Shown here: one piece after another, positions 30,862 to 41,220 of the stretch
How the letters are laid out: every line of letters begins with the position of its first letter
How positions within the stretch are numbered: the first letter of the stretch is position 1
Assembly: GCA_951640165.1 (NCBI GenBank)
Contig: OX621260.1
Coordinates: 19,672,001-19,736,000 of the forward strand
Length of the DNA: 64,000 bases
DNA from: Pseudoips prasinana
Lineage: Eukaryota; Arthropoda; Insecta; Lepidoptera; Nolidae
Direction: 5' to 3'
Translations under genes and position numbers: made by a program
The notes under the pieces: model-generated
Told to the model about the DNA's origin: nothing
The model's database searches: none
The model's input: the letters and a program-made list of their open reading frames with translations, nothing else

Positions 30862-31445
30862 GATACAAACTGATACATTGTCTGGTATATGGTATAACGG
30901 CGGGAGGGCCATGGTGACCTGTAATACAGGTATTTATAACCTAAATCAGGCACCAGTCTCTCACAAAGTCCTATTTTATACAAGAATGTATTAAACTATG
31001 TATTTTGTTAAGATCTAACTTTGTGTTGGGAGAATAAATATATCTTATTATTATTATTATTATCATATGTTTTAGTAGGTTTAGGATATATTGACACATC
31101 ACCGTCGATATGTTCAAAATATTTGGCCGTTTACTGGTATATTAATGTTGCTCTTTATGTTCAGATTACTCAGCCCGACACTTTGTTATAAAAGGTATAT
31201 TTATACAAACCAAAGTCGGTTACCAAATCCGTGTCAGATTATCTCCGCGTTATGGATGCAACATGCACTCGCGTTGCATATAAGGCAACCAAGTATTAAA
31301 TATGATCTCAAATACAAAACTACAATAACACCGTTTACCTTTTACGTAACTTGCGCTCCATTATAGACTAAGACAAAAATATTAATCTGTTCCCACTCGC
31401 ATTGAAGACAAGTTTCCATAATTTTGTTACAAATATGATTCTATT
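30710..31445 (+). repeat. Segmental duplication, copy 2
   Basis: Repeats copy 1 in the same orientation: GTATAGTACTTTGGTATGAG, TATTCAAAATATTTGGCCGT, CCGTGTCAGATTATCTCCGC, AAATATGATTCTATT. It lacks Rep267 but has its own insert at 30862-31060. Confidence 0.85.
30862..31060 (+). mobile_element. LINE 3' end inserted in duplication copy 2
   Basis: GGTATTTATAACCTAAATCA, CACCAGTCTCTCACAAAGTC and GTTGGGAGAATAAATATATC followed by ATT repeats: a 3' UTR with poly(A) signal. Copy 1 has an uninterrupted ATT tail here. Confidence 0.6.
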
Positions 31446-32309
31446 TATATGGTTTGGACGTGATATGTTTTTTGTTTTTGATACAAATGTATTTTATGGT
31501 ACCCACAATAATTCAAACTAGATCATTAATCACAACTTGGAATAAAATTCTAAGTGCCGATGGCTGGCTATTCCAGCTTCTACATAATAATTGATATTTC
31601 ATGTATATATATTGTCGAACATAGGTACATTGTTTACAATAAAATTTCTAATGTGAGTGAATGTGTCATCTCATTATATTCTACCATTAAGGCATGAAAT
31701 GGTTATGCAATATTTATTATAGACCATTCTAGATATACTTAATAATCTAATTATTTTAAATCTTATTTTTCAAAAATCTCATTTTATAAAAGTTGAAAGG
31801 TTGTGCATGTCCCCTATACGGGGTAGAGCGACCAGCGATTGAGTTTGGGTTGTGGTTAATTTGGCAGGTAACAGTTGGTAAAGATGTATAAATAGTACCT
31901 AAACTTCGTTAAAGTATAAAGCTCATTTTTTTATATGTTATTCGGCATAACATTAGAAAGCCCGTCACCAATTGCCGTACACTTATGACAGTTGCTACTG
32001 CCTGCCAGATACCTCTAAACCTTCATAAATTAAAATTATACTTTAATTATAGTATAACTATAAACTACATTTTATATATGTTAGTTGGTGATCTATTAAA
32101 AACTGTTACCTCAATATTCAGACAGTTTTAATGGTTTTTACATCTTGTCAGACACATTGAAAGTCCGCTGAAGGTGCGAGCGCGAATGCTAATACGATAT
32201 TTTAAGATAACCAATAAAAAAGTATTTTTATTACGTTCATAGCCATATCATATAAAGTAAATAATGTTATTTGCGATCTCTATGCCACAATTTGGAATAA
32301 ATTTGAATA
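31446..32309. other. No gene seen
   Basis: AT-rich. GCCGATGGCTGGCTATTCC near 31556 may be a stray piece of the repeat at 32310-32919. Confidence 0.4.
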
Positions 32310-32919
32310 TTACGCCGGCTAGTTATGACAGCTTTCGTACAGCTTTCGAACCCCAGAATTCCCTATAAAACTATGCATATATAAGTTTATATTTATCATC
32401 AAAACGTTGTTATAAACTATTAATACTACACTCCGTATAGACGAGATCGTGCGTTACAATCACACTAATATTATAATGCTGAAAGTTTGTGAGTGTGTTT
32501 GTTTGTTACTTCTTCACGTCGAAACGGTTGGAGCGAATTTTGATAAAATTTGGTATGGAATAAGCTGACACCCTGGATTAGCACATAGGCTCTAATTTAT
32601 AAAGTTTAACGCGGGTTAAACCGCGGGGCACAGCTATTTTGTCATATAACTCAAAATGACGTCGGCTGGCTATGCCGGCTTTCATACAGACATGTGCGAA
32701 TCCCACAAACCCCTGTAAAACTATCCGTATATTTGTTGATATTTATCAATAAAGTCGTTTTAAATTATTTATGCTACACTTCGTATAGACTACCTCGTGC
32801 ATTATAACTTGAAACAAAACGCAAAATTATGCCGGCTGGCTATACTTGTTTGCAAACCAATATGTTGAAACCCCAGAAAACCCTTTAAAATTATCCATTT
32901 ATTTTGTAAATATTTATCA
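32310..32919 (+). repeat. Tandem repeat of about 170 bp, three units, interrupted
   Basis: Units begin near 32313 (ACGCCGGCTAG), 32658 (ACGTCGGCTGGC) and 32830 (ATGCCGGCTGGC), each with an AACCCCAGAA-like word and CTACAC(T)CCGTATAGAC. A Helitron (32460-32637) separates the first two and another starts at 32920, cutting the third. Confidence 0.65.
32460..32637 (+). mobile_element. Helitron-like element Hel-2
   Basis: TCACACTAATATTATAATGC to GCGGGGCACAGCTA, hairpin ACGCGGGTTAAACCGCG intact, CTAG changed to CTAT. Inserted in the tandem repeat between A and T. Confidence 0.8.
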
Positions 32920-33085
32920 CTAGCTGTGCCCCGCGGTTTTGCTAGCGTTAAATTTTATAAATTCTATTATAGTTTATAAAGTTTGTGTTATTCGGGAATA
33001 TAACCTATATTAACTACAAAGTTTCATCAAAATCCGTTCGGTAATTTTTGCGTGAAAGAGTATTCATACTCATAAACTTAGAATA
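32920..33085 (-). mobile_element. Helitron-like 3' end, variant
   Basis: CTAGCTGTGCCCCGCGGTTT at the plus-strand left end, then AAGTTTCATCAAAATCCGTT as in 16422-16565. Confidence 0.65.
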
Positions 33086-33441
33086 ATTATGATTACAGTC
33101 GTTAGTAATATTTATCGTCGCAGTCCTTACAACACACAAAAACATTAATACACAAAATATGAACAATACTATAACTCAATGTTGTCCAAATCAGTCTTAC
33201 AAAATTTTAAATAAGCAGTATTTTAAGACATTATATTTCATTACATTAAGTATAATACCGAAATGACAGGTAATGCGCAATAATAACTATATTTCAGTAC
33301 TTGAATGTGAATATAAATTACGAAAGCATTAATAAAGGTGGTGATTGAGGCGCACGAAATCATATTATTAAGTTATTTACTGTTGATTTTATACTAATTT
33401 TCTTGTGTAAATATTTTGAAACACAGTCTAGGATCCATTTT
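33086..33441. other. No gene seen
   Basis: AT-rich, no repeat recognised. Confidence 0.4.
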
Positions 33442-33695
33442 GACGCGCCTGTTGGCGTGGTTGGCAAACTCTTGCTATTCACGCCAAAAGGCGTGGGATC
33501 GATTCCCAGGGCAGATATTTGTGTGCATAAACATGTCTGTTTGTCCTGAGTCTGGGTGTAATTATCTATATAAGCATGATTTACAAAAAAAAAAGTAGTA
33601 CGTTAGTTATCTGGTTTTCATAGTACAAGTTCTGCTTAGTTTGCAATCAGATGGCCGTGAGTGAATAATGTCCCAGGATATTATATATTATATAG
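33442..33695 (+). mobile_element. SINE-A, full length
   Basis: GACGCGCCTGTTGGCGTGGT, GTGGGATCGATTCCCAGG (B box changed), CCTGAGTCTGGGTGTAAT, ACAAGTTCTGCTTAGTTTGC, ATT-rich tail. Confidence 0.8.
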
Positions 33696-33702
33696 ATAAT
33701 TA

Positions 33703-33879
33703 TCACACTAATATTATAAAAGCAGAAGTTTGTGAGTGTGTATGTTTGTTACTTCTTCTCGGCTAAACGGCTGGAGCGATTTCAATAAAATTTGGTATGG
33801 AGTTAGCTGACATCCTGGATTAACACATAGGCTATAATTTATAAAGTATAACGCGAGAAAAACCGCGGGGCACAGCAAT
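33703..33879 (+). mobile_element. Helitron-like element Hel-2
   Basis: TCACACTAATATTATAAAAG to CGGGGCACAGCAAT, 8 bp after the SINE-A tail. Hairpin weakened, CTAG lost. Confidence 0.7.
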
Positions 33880-33989
33880 TATTATATAAAATACTCCATT
33901 ATGCTGCATCGTTCGGATTAGATAGATATTTAAACGCTTTAGTATAACATCAATAAAACATACAAGATATTGACGACAGTTAATAGAAA

Positions 33990-34222
33990 CTAGCTCATAG
34001 CCAGATGGTCTTACCGGTCCGCAAGTGATCGGAAGCAACTATGCTCACGGTCAGCTCATAGATGGGTGACCACCAAAGTGATTTAATTTAGAGCGCCTCC
34101 ATGCTTCTGAGGGCAAGTTAAGATGTCGGTCCCGGTTGTAGTCATTAGACAACAATCGTTAAGCCATGTTGTCAGAGGCCTACTGGGCGACTTGAACAAC
34201 TCTGATACAAAGGTAACCAACC
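33990..34222 (-). mobile_element. Repeat Rep267, rearranged copy
   Basis: AGCTCATAGCCAGATGGTC, CAGCTCATAGATGGGTGACC, CGGTCCCGGTTGTAGTCATT, GTTGTCAGAGGCCTACTGG. A stretch at 34205-34255 repeats the TATCAGAGTTGTT end. Confidence 0.6.
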
Positions 34223-34299
34223 ACTGCAGTATCAGAGTTGTTGTATCAGAACGGTGGGTCAGGGGATTGGAAAAGATAGGGATATTATTATGATTATAT

Positions 34300-34592
34300 T
34301 GGAACGAAGTTCATTATCGCGCGTTGTGAAAGGGGGCTAGACGGAAAAAATTCTTACGAAAAGTTGTCACGACACTTTTTGCAGCTGTGCGGCGTGCGCA
34401 TGTTTCTCTGTCTCTCTCTCTCTCTCTCTCTCTTATAGAAAGCAAGCCAGATATTTTCATTTCTATTTCGCATTGAACAGTGTGGTGTCGCGACGATTAT
34501 TTTTGTTGACTGTATACAGGTTTTTTGTACATAATAAATAATAAGAAATAACTTCATTCCATCAGGGTGTCCCTTGACACCTCTCAAGTTTT
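34300..34592. mobile_element. Repeat E280, copy 2
   Basis: Near-identical to 4002-4278 (GGAACGAAGTTCATTATCGC to GGTGTCCCTTGACACC), with a longer CT run at 34409-34430. Confidence 0.7.
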
Positions 34593-34654
34593 TTTTATTT
34601 TTATGTATAGTGAAGGGATATTTGCACAGGAACGTTTATTGACGTCGACAGTGA

Positions 34655-34776
34655 CAGTTGGTTCACCAATAAGATCACGGAACAAACATTTCATTGAAAT
34701 TAGTTCAGTAGTTTTGGCGTGAAAGAGCGGCAGACAGACGAAGTTATTTTTACATTTATAATAGTAGTAAGGATTA
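34655..34776 (-). mobile_element. Helitron-like 5' end fragment
   Basis: On the minus strand it begins TCCTTACTACTATTATAAAT and continues with TTTCACGCCAAAACTACTG, like the starts of other small Helitrons. No 3' end. Confidence 0.45.
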
Positions 34777-34986
34777 ATCGTAATGCCTCTGTCTTTGTCA
34801 TTAATAAACCTCGTACCATCTCTATCTAATTATTTTGGAAACATCTTATGTCAATTTTTGCATCAAGAATTATATTGTCCTTTTCATCAGCTATTCTTTT
34901 TCTTTTGTTTTGGTGTTATCTAGAACATTCTAGCAATGTAACAAAAGCCACTGAAGACCCTTGCTGGTACTAGGGTTCACAGCCTG

Positions 34987-35290
34987 GGTCCGGGATGACA
35001 GCGATCTGTTTGTGGTGCAGTCGCTGTGCCGTACTGGCAGGAGTCGGCAACAGGGGAGGGCAATCCAAAGGAGCCCTCCCAGGGTACGTGTCCCGATCAT
35101 CTGGGACATGGCGCTAAAGGGGGGTACCGGAGCAGCATACCCGCGTTCCCGGGACTCCTCCATCAGGCGCCAAGAGAAGTCCACGGCAGGTAGGTTTACT
35201 CGGTGCAAGTCCGACATACCCACCCGCAGACACTTTTTGCGTGTGGCACGCGAAGGCATTCCCCCTGATTTATCAAAAAAAAAAAAAAAT
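34987..35290 (+). mobile_element. R1-like LINE 3' end with 13-bp target duplication
   Basis: GGGATGACAGCGATCTGTTT to the poly(A) at 35275-35289. Flanks 34974-34986 (GGTTCACAGCCTG) and 35291-35303 (GGTTCGCAGCCTG) match at 12 of 13 bases. 5' truncated, so a dead copy. Frames on both strands (122 and 127 aa) are incidental. Confidence 0.85.
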
Positions 35291-35530
35291 GGTTCGCAGC
35301 CTGACCGTGACAATACTATGAACTGTTAATACAAATACATTATAATCGTTAAAGTAGGCTTCTATCAACAACTTCGTGAAACTGCGACACTGAGATCAGA
35401 TCAAGGCTATGCGATAACCAGAGAGAAACCAAATTGCTCTTGTTTAACGTCAGTTCTAACAGTGACACCTGACAGAAAGGCTGAACTCAACCGAGCATAA
35501 AGAGTTTGACACATATGCGTCATATGTGCC

Positions 35531-35812
35531 TGCCTCGTTGGTCTAGCGGTAGCGTGTTCAACCGCAGAAAATGAGGTCCTGGGTTCAATCCCGGGTCAGG
35601 CCAAAAAGTGATTTTGGGATTTATCCGTAAAAAGAAATTTCTCAGTATCAGCCTGAAGAGCACGTAAAGCCGTCGGTCCTGTACCTGACCTCTTTCCGGT
35701 CGTGTCGCTAGTCGTCCAACTGATCATGAGAATGGTGGAGTAGAAAGTGTCCCTGTGTTTGCGCACACACTTGTGCACTATAATATGTCCTGCACAGTTG
35801 GCTCGGCAGGGA
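35531..35812 (+). mobile_element. SINE-D with internal deletion
   Basis: TGCCTCGTTGGTCTAGCGGT, CTGGGTTCAATCCCGGG, then GCCTGAAG joined directly to AGCACGTAAAGCCGTC; end GTCCTGCACAGTTGGCTC. Confidence 0.8.
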
Positions 35813-35892
35813 GGAATCTATAAGAGAGGGAGATTAGTTTAGTAGTGTAAAAGACAATCGCAAGCATTATCTTAGTTCAGAATCTATAAAGG

Positions 35893-36090
35893 ACCAGGTA
35901 CAGGACCGACGGCTTTACGTGCTCTCCTAGTTACGGGGCTGTAATACCGCCATCTCCCATACTTCGGGCTGATACTGACAAATTTCTTTTTACGGAAATC
36001 GCCCAAAATCACTTTTTGACCCGACCCGGAATTTGAACCCAGGACCTTTTTATCTGCGGTTTAATACGCTAACGCTAGACCAACGAGGCA
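35893..36090 (-). mobile_element. SINE-D, 5' half
   Basis: CAGGTACAGGACCGACGGC, ACTTCGGGCTGATACTGAC, GGAATTTGAACCCAGGACC and ACGCTAGACCAACGAGGCA. Confidence 0.75.
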
Positions 36091-36101
36091 TGTATAATAT
36101 C

Positions 36102-36342
36102 TCGGGGCAATGTCACACAGATCATCCTAGCCCCAAACTAAGCAAAGCTCGTACTATGGGTACCAGGCGACGATATACATACTTATATAGATAGATAAAT
36201 ACTTATATATATAGAAAACATCCATGACTCAGAAACAAATATTCGTGCTCGTCACACAAATATTTGCACTTACCGGGATTTTAACCCAGGACCACCAGCT
36301 TTGTAGGCAGGAGCACTACCAACTAGGCTACGGTGACCGTCA
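36102..36342 (-). mobile_element. SINE-B, full length
   Basis: GTCACACAGATCATCCTAGC, CATGACTCAGAAACAAATAT, GGATTTTAACCCAGGACCAC and CTAGGCTACGGTGACCGTC. Confidence 0.8.
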
Positions 36343-36677
36343 AATATATGGTGTGAAAATCGAAAAAATTTCCTATGCATTTTATCCATTCAAGCATAAA
36401 ATATTGGAAGCTGTAGCATAGTGACTCTTTTTTCTTAGTCCAATAAGTACTTTTTTAATTGTTTTTAATACATTTTAATCTGTGTTAGTTATAGTATTTC
36501 TTTTTGTTTTTAATTTCAAATAACTTGTATGTATGTCAACTTTGTCTATGTTTCGTGTATGTTATGCATGCCTTTAATAGGTGTACATATAAGGAATGAA
36601 TTATATAGTGAGCTAAGTATTTAAATGTTGTGTATGTATACTGTATATACTATACTGTATATATATTGTATATATAT
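36343..36677. other. No gene seen
   Basis: AT-rich; short TATATACTGTATATA-type runs near 36640-36675. Confidence 0.4.
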
Positions 36678-36940
36678 ACCGTCACTGTAGCCTAGTTGGT
36701 AGTGCTCCTGCCTACGAAGCTGGTGGTCCTGGGTTCGAATCCCGGTAAGTGCAAATAATTGTGTGATGAGCACGAATATTTGTTTCTGAGTCATGGATGT
36801 TTTCGATGTATATAAGTATTTATCTATCTATATACGTATGTATATCGTCGCCTGGTATCCATAGTACAAGCTTTGCTTAGTTTGGGGCTAGGATGATCTG
36901 TGTGACATTGTTCCTAGATATTATTATTATTATTATATAT
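36678..36940 (+). mobile_element. SINE-B, full length
   Basis: CCGTCACTGTAGCCTAGTTG, GGGTTCGAATCCCGG, CTGAGTCATGGATGTTTTC, ACAAGCTTTGCTTAGTTTGG, ATT tail. Inverted relative to the copy 340 bp upstream. Confidence 0.85.
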
Positions 36941-37483
36941 ATAGTGTTGGTATTAAAAATCGGAAGAAAATTAAATATATAATAATAATTCGCTGGTAAA
37001 AGAAAGACACTTTGGTTTATTAAATAAGGTAAAACTGGAACTCACAATGTCACATTATATAATTTACAATAGCACAAGAACTTTGAATATAAAGTGTTCC
37101 AAAAAGGATCAATTCGTAATAGTTGGTGTGTCTATAATAAATAAAAGCAACGATATCTAAGGGTATCTATGCTGTTGAAGGCATGCGTCAGTATTCTAAT
37201 TCACATATTGGCAAAGAATATGTAGTCCCCATCTCCACATCGACAAAAGACAATGGAACAAACATGAATGTTGGGTAATAATGCGCAAATGTAGCAACAA
37301 TAGAAGCAAAACAAGCTAATATGACTTGGTCATATTATGCACAAGTGAGTGCGCAAAGACAACCCCATTATTTCGTCATTTTTTTTGATTCCTCATTATA
37401 TTTATTGTAGTTTATTGTTTATTTTTAGCCGAGTTCAAAAGAAGGAAGTAATCAATGTAACTGTATGTATGCCATCATCATCT
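36941..37483. other. No gene; SINE-D scrap at 37330-37380
   Basis: GTCATATTATGCACAAGTGA and GTGCGCAAAGACAACCCC resemble the SINE-D 3' end inverted. The rest is unrecognised. Confidence 0.4.
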
Positions 37484-37743
37484 CGGGCCTGTTGGCGTGG
37501 TTGGTAGATACGCTGCCTTTCACGCCGGAGGTCGTGGGTTCGATTCCCACCCGGGACAAATATTTGTGTGCAAAAACATGTCTGTTTGTCCTGAGTCTGG
37601 GTGTAAATTATCTATATAAGTATGTATTTACAAAAGATAAATAGTATATCAGTTATCAGGTTTCCATAGTACAAGCTTTGCTTTGTTTGGGATCAGATGA
37701 CCGTGTGTGAATAATGTCCCAGGATATTATTATTATTATTATC
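37484..37743 (+). mobile_element. SINE-A, full length
   Basis: GGGCCTGTTGGCGTGGTTGG, CGTGGGTTCGATTCCCAC, CCTGAGTCTGGGTGTAAA, ACAAGCTTTGCTTTGTTTGG, long ATT tail touching the RTE-like fragment. Confidence 0.85.
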
Positions 37744-37750
37744 AGTATAT

Positions 37751-38022
37751 CAGCCGAAAGACGTCCACTGCTGGACAAAGGCCAACCCCAAAGATCTCCA
37801 CAATTGCCGGTCTTGCGCTATCCACATCCAGCGGTTTCCAGCGACACTCACAAGATCATCGGTCCATCTTGTAGGAGGCCTGCCCACGCTGCGTCTTCCG
37901 GTTCATGTTCGCCACTCAAGAACCTTTCTGCCCCAGCGGCCGTCGGCTCTTTGAGATATGTGCCCTGCCCACTGCCACTTCAGCTTGGCAATTCTTACGG
38001 TTATGTCGGTTACTTTGATTCG
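37751..38022 (-). pseudogene. RTE-like LINE reverse transcriptase C-terminus
   Basis: The minus frame reads KVTDITVRIAKLKWQWAGHI, then DGRWGRKVLEWRT, stop, TGRRSVG, RPPTRWTDDLVSVAGNRWM and WRSLGLAFVQQWTSFG, ending in TGA at 37753-37751. This is the tail that follows the reverse transcriptase domain in RTE-clade LINEs; the W-x-GH-I/L and GRPxxRWxDD motifs are widely conserved there. A single in-frame TGA (between WRT and TGRR) breaks it. The 5' part of the element is missing, so it is a truncated relic inside the large Duox intron. The 148-aa plus frame over the same bases is its antisense shadow. Confidence 0.85.
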
Positions 38023-38791
38023 CCTGCATCTGTTCTTATGTATGTATTTTATGCATACATAAGAACCGGCAACACAGCCGATCGGATGTCAAAAATTGTA
38101 GTTGATTTATTTATTCGATGTGGAATGCTTCCAAAATTGTCGCATGTCTATTTTGTATAAAAAGATTGTAGTAAAGAAAAGGTTGGACTCGGATCTAATA
38201 TCTTAAAACGATAAATATCTTTCTTTACAGCTAGAGGATTACTTGTTAAATACCAACAACCTTGTACGAGTAGATAGTTAACACTATAAAGAGATAAGAT
38301 TCTGCAATTTATCTATGTTGCAGGGTTAGACAGGGAAGTTTAGTTGGAGCGGCAAGCTCAATAGTTCATCACTGGACGCAGTGTTACCAGGACCTCCGGG
38401 GACTGGAAATAGCCGCCACCAGAAGAATAAGAATAACACTATAAGCAACAACTTTTCTTCTACACCTTTTGATAATTTGTTAGATTTTATTTTCATACAA
38501 AAATAAGTATTAATTTAATCTCTCACTTGAATGTTTTTAACTCTACACGCATCACAAAAATTACCTAAGTATATCCTTGCGAGGGCGCGGGGTAGGGGCA
38601 GCTGTAGCGCCTTTGAATTTGACCCATTTCTCTAGTCGCCAGTCGTCCGTGCAATATCTTTTTTTTTTTTTTCATGATGTGTTGAGTTATGTCCGAACTC
38701 GTAGAACAAAAGTTGTTCTAATCTAATCCCGCGAGGTTGTTGGTGTTTTACAAGTGAACCTGAATATTCAACTTAGTATTTCCTTAGTTAA
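38023..38791. other. No gene; small hairpin at 38032-38066
   Basis: GTTCTTATGTATG (38032-38044) is repeated inverted at 38054-38066. A T run lies at 38660-38672. Scattered LINE-like words (38330-38430) could not be placed. Confidence 0.4.
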
Positions 38792-38901
38792 CCCTTTAAC
38801 AGGCAGTAGGTATATTCCTAATTCATTGGTTTTGGACCTTATTATAAGCTAATAGAGTTCAAAATGTGGTGGTAACTATATCCCCACTGCCCGGAAAAGG
38901 G
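38792..38901. mobile_element. TTAA-flanked MITE next to a Duox exon
   Basis: 110 bp flanked by TTAA at 38788-38791 and 38902-38905. It starts CCCTTTAACAGGCAGT and ends ACTGCCCGGAAAAGGG, an imperfect inverted pair. TTAA targets and CCC/GGG termini are the signature of the piggyBac superfamily. It lies in the Duox intron with its edge about 20 bp from the donor at 38924. Confidence 0.75.
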
Positions 38902-38924
38902 TTAAGGTATATATTTGTACTCAC

Positions 38925-38996
38925 CGACGGACCCCCAGTCTGGATAAGCTCTGTTGTTGAACCAGCCATCGTAGCGTTGTTTTTCGTAGTATACTT
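38925..38996 (-). CDS. Duox: Dual oxidase exon, N-terminal part (first exon seen)
   Basis: A 72-bp exon: two bases completing a split codon, then VYYEKQRYDGWFNNRAYPDW, GSV and one base of Gly. Insect DUOX proteins begin, soon after the signal peptide, with the YEKQRYDGWYNN-x-AHPDWGSV stretch I recall from Drosophila, so this is the start of the mature extracellular peroxidase-like domain. The acceptor is ATTCCTTTTCAG ending at 38997, with a pyrimidine-rich tract, and the donor is GTGAGT read downward from 38924. The exon joins in frame to the one at 15392-15553 across 23.4 kb. The missing upstream exon should supply the signal peptide and end with one base of a split codon; I could not find it between 38997 and 64000. 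A short exon there could easily be missed. Confidence 0.9.
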
Positions 38997-39049
38997 CTGA
39001 AAAGGAATAAAATGTAATTAAGGTTAAATTGTTTGTATTGCCCGAACGT

Positions 39050-39412
39050 GGTCGCTTACTATGGATCCCATAAAAAGGCTCAAGGTCACCCAAAGAGTGA
39101 GAGAGAGGAGAGCGTTAATCGCGGAGTTGCCCTGGGCGATTGAATCAGTAATGTCTAAATATGCAGGTGAACCAAAGTAACCGACATAACTCGTAGAAGG
39201 ACAAAGCTGAAGTGATAGTGGGTGGAAAAGTGGCAAACACGAACCAGAAGACACTGCGTGAGCACGCTCCCTACAAAGTGGACCGATGACCTTGCAAGAG
39301 TCACGGGAAGCTGCTGGATATGGGCAGTACAAGACCGGTCATATAAGAGTTCCTTGGGAGAGGCTTTTGTCCAGCAGTGGATACCTTTCGGATGAAAGAT
39401 GAACTTAATCAT
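39050..39412 (+). pseudogene. RTE-like LINE C-terminal remnant
   Basis: Plus frames give LKVTQRVRERRALIAELPW, then (shifted) EVIVGGKVANTNQKT and FCPAVDTFRMKDELN. The QR-x-ER block precedes, and the 'VQQW' block ends, the RTE-like reverse transcriptase tail seen intact at 37751. Several stops and shifts. It begins about 55 bp upstream of the Duox splice acceptor. Confidence 0.65.
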
Positions 39413-39514
39413 TATACGTATAATATTAAACTCACAAACACTTTATATTACTTATATCTACAAGTTGGACCCGGCGGTAGTGTCAAAGAGTGACAGTCGT
39501 TAAAAACTCAAGTT

Positions 39515-39868
39515 CCGCCACAATAATAATATTGAATGATTACCTTAGTTATTGACAGAACTATTCAGACAAGATGTATAAAAAATATATCTAAAACGAC
39601 AAATAATAACTTAAATAATCTTAGACGATAACTTAAATAGGATATTCATTAATATTCATTTTAAAAGATGTCTGAATCTTGTTAATTAAGCTCATTAAGT
39701 TACTACTTAAATCATTACTGTCATAAAGTAAATATTATTTCTAAACGTTTTCATACATATTTACCAAAAAAATATTATGTATACTTAATTTTATTACTGC
39801 AAACATGTTCTGACAATTTACAAGCATCTTTATAAGTTTTCTCGAATAAAATAAAAATAATACTCCGT
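39515..39868 (+). mobile_element. M525 element, 3' part, diverged
   Basis: TTGACAGAACTATTCAGAC, CTGCAAACATGTTCTGACAA, TTTACAAGCATCTTTATAAG and CTCGAATAAAATAAAAAT follow the M525 order with many changes. Confidence 0.55.
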
Positions 39869-40907
39869 GGTTTGGTTTTGGCGCCAATACGGAAAAAGAC
39901 GCATCAGGGCAATGTTTCATTTTCAAAAACTGGTGTAAATTCAAGTTTTTATGTGTAAATATGGTGGATTTTTAGACATAACATCATGGACAACGTACAC
40001 AAGTGGAGGAAAGTGTCATATTGCCGTGAATTGCGATTTTCTGTGTTGAATCTAAAACTCCATATAAGCCTCTAGTAAAGTCTCCACTGCTTTACTGGGG
40101 TACGACAAGGACTTCGTTTGACTTGACTGTGACGGACTTTACTTGACATGACGAAAATAAATTAAATAATAATATATTTTACGGAAGGCTCATAAGGCCA
40201 CAGAAGCCAGAGTCGTATAACTGAATAAAAAAAAATAAAAAAATGTGAGCCGTCACGGGACGCCTGGCAGATGTGAAACATCGACATTATTTTGTAAAAG
40301 TAATATGCAGAAAAGAACATATTGTGATAGGAACTAAATATGTCATAATGATAAAATAAAAAGTCGATTGCGCATGCGTCACGGCATGCGTCGCCACTCC
40401 AGAAATTTGTTTTACGTGCGGCTATAGATGTTTCACATCAAAAAAAAAACTCCATGGTAAATAGGACGTCTAAAAGCAGCAGCTTTTATCGGCTTTGGAT
40501 CGGCTTTTCTGCACAGCGGCTTGACTAGCAATATAAATCGCCCTTCGCCACTACTTTAATTAACAAGAATGCAATCAAGGTTATCTAACCGTATCATAAT
40601 CAAACAATTAAGTAAATTCTATGTCACCAATAAAATTCTGTGCAGCTAAAACAGCACAATGGGTGCTAAAGAATTTTTATTGGGTAGCATAATTAATTAA
40701 TGCTACCTAAGGTGGATGCATATGTAAAGGGCCAAGTTTTTGCTATGCGTACTAGTTACTTGATCGTGCGTCTCGATCGAGGCCTTGTTCTGTCAACTGT
40801 TACCAAGATGCATCATAAATAAGCAACTGGTTTATCATTCGTGGACTTGAAGGTTTTTTAAGCAAACACGACTCGGATCACAGCTTGGGTTTAAGATAAA
40901 ACATATG
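39869..40907. other. About 1 kb without recognised features
   Basis: GTTTCACATC words at 40271 (inverted as GATGTGAAAC) and 40431 may mark a decayed inverted-repeat element. No frame or known family. Confidence 0.4.
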
Positions 40908-41056
40908 ACGGTCACCATAGCCTAGTTGGTAGTGCTCCTGCCTACGAACTCAAACTCAAACTCGTCGCCTGGTACCCATAGTACAAGCTTTGCTTAGTTT
41001 GGGGCTAGGATGATCTGTGTGACATTGTCCCCAGATATTATATTATTATTATATCT
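40908..41056 (+). mobile_element. SINE-B with internal deletion
   Basis: GGTCACCATAGCCTAGTTGG head to CCTACGAA, a short CTCAAACTCAAACTC filler, then GTCGCCTGGTACCCATAGTA and the tail. Confidence 0.85.
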
Positions 41057-41220
41057 TGGGACAGTTAGCTCGCTTCATTTTGGCTTAGCTATAGTATGGT
41101 TATCTATTGTTTGCCTGAAAAATATAAGCCATTATACTCATGTGCCCGAATTTTACTTGCCCTAATTTCATTTGCCCGAATTGTTTGTTTAACATAAAAG
41201 TTATGTGAACCTGAGTTATG

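Noticed and set aside
37714..38160. 148-aa plus-strand frame
   Set aside because: Antisense to the RTE-like reverse transcriptase tail on the minus strand, which has clear conserved motifs.
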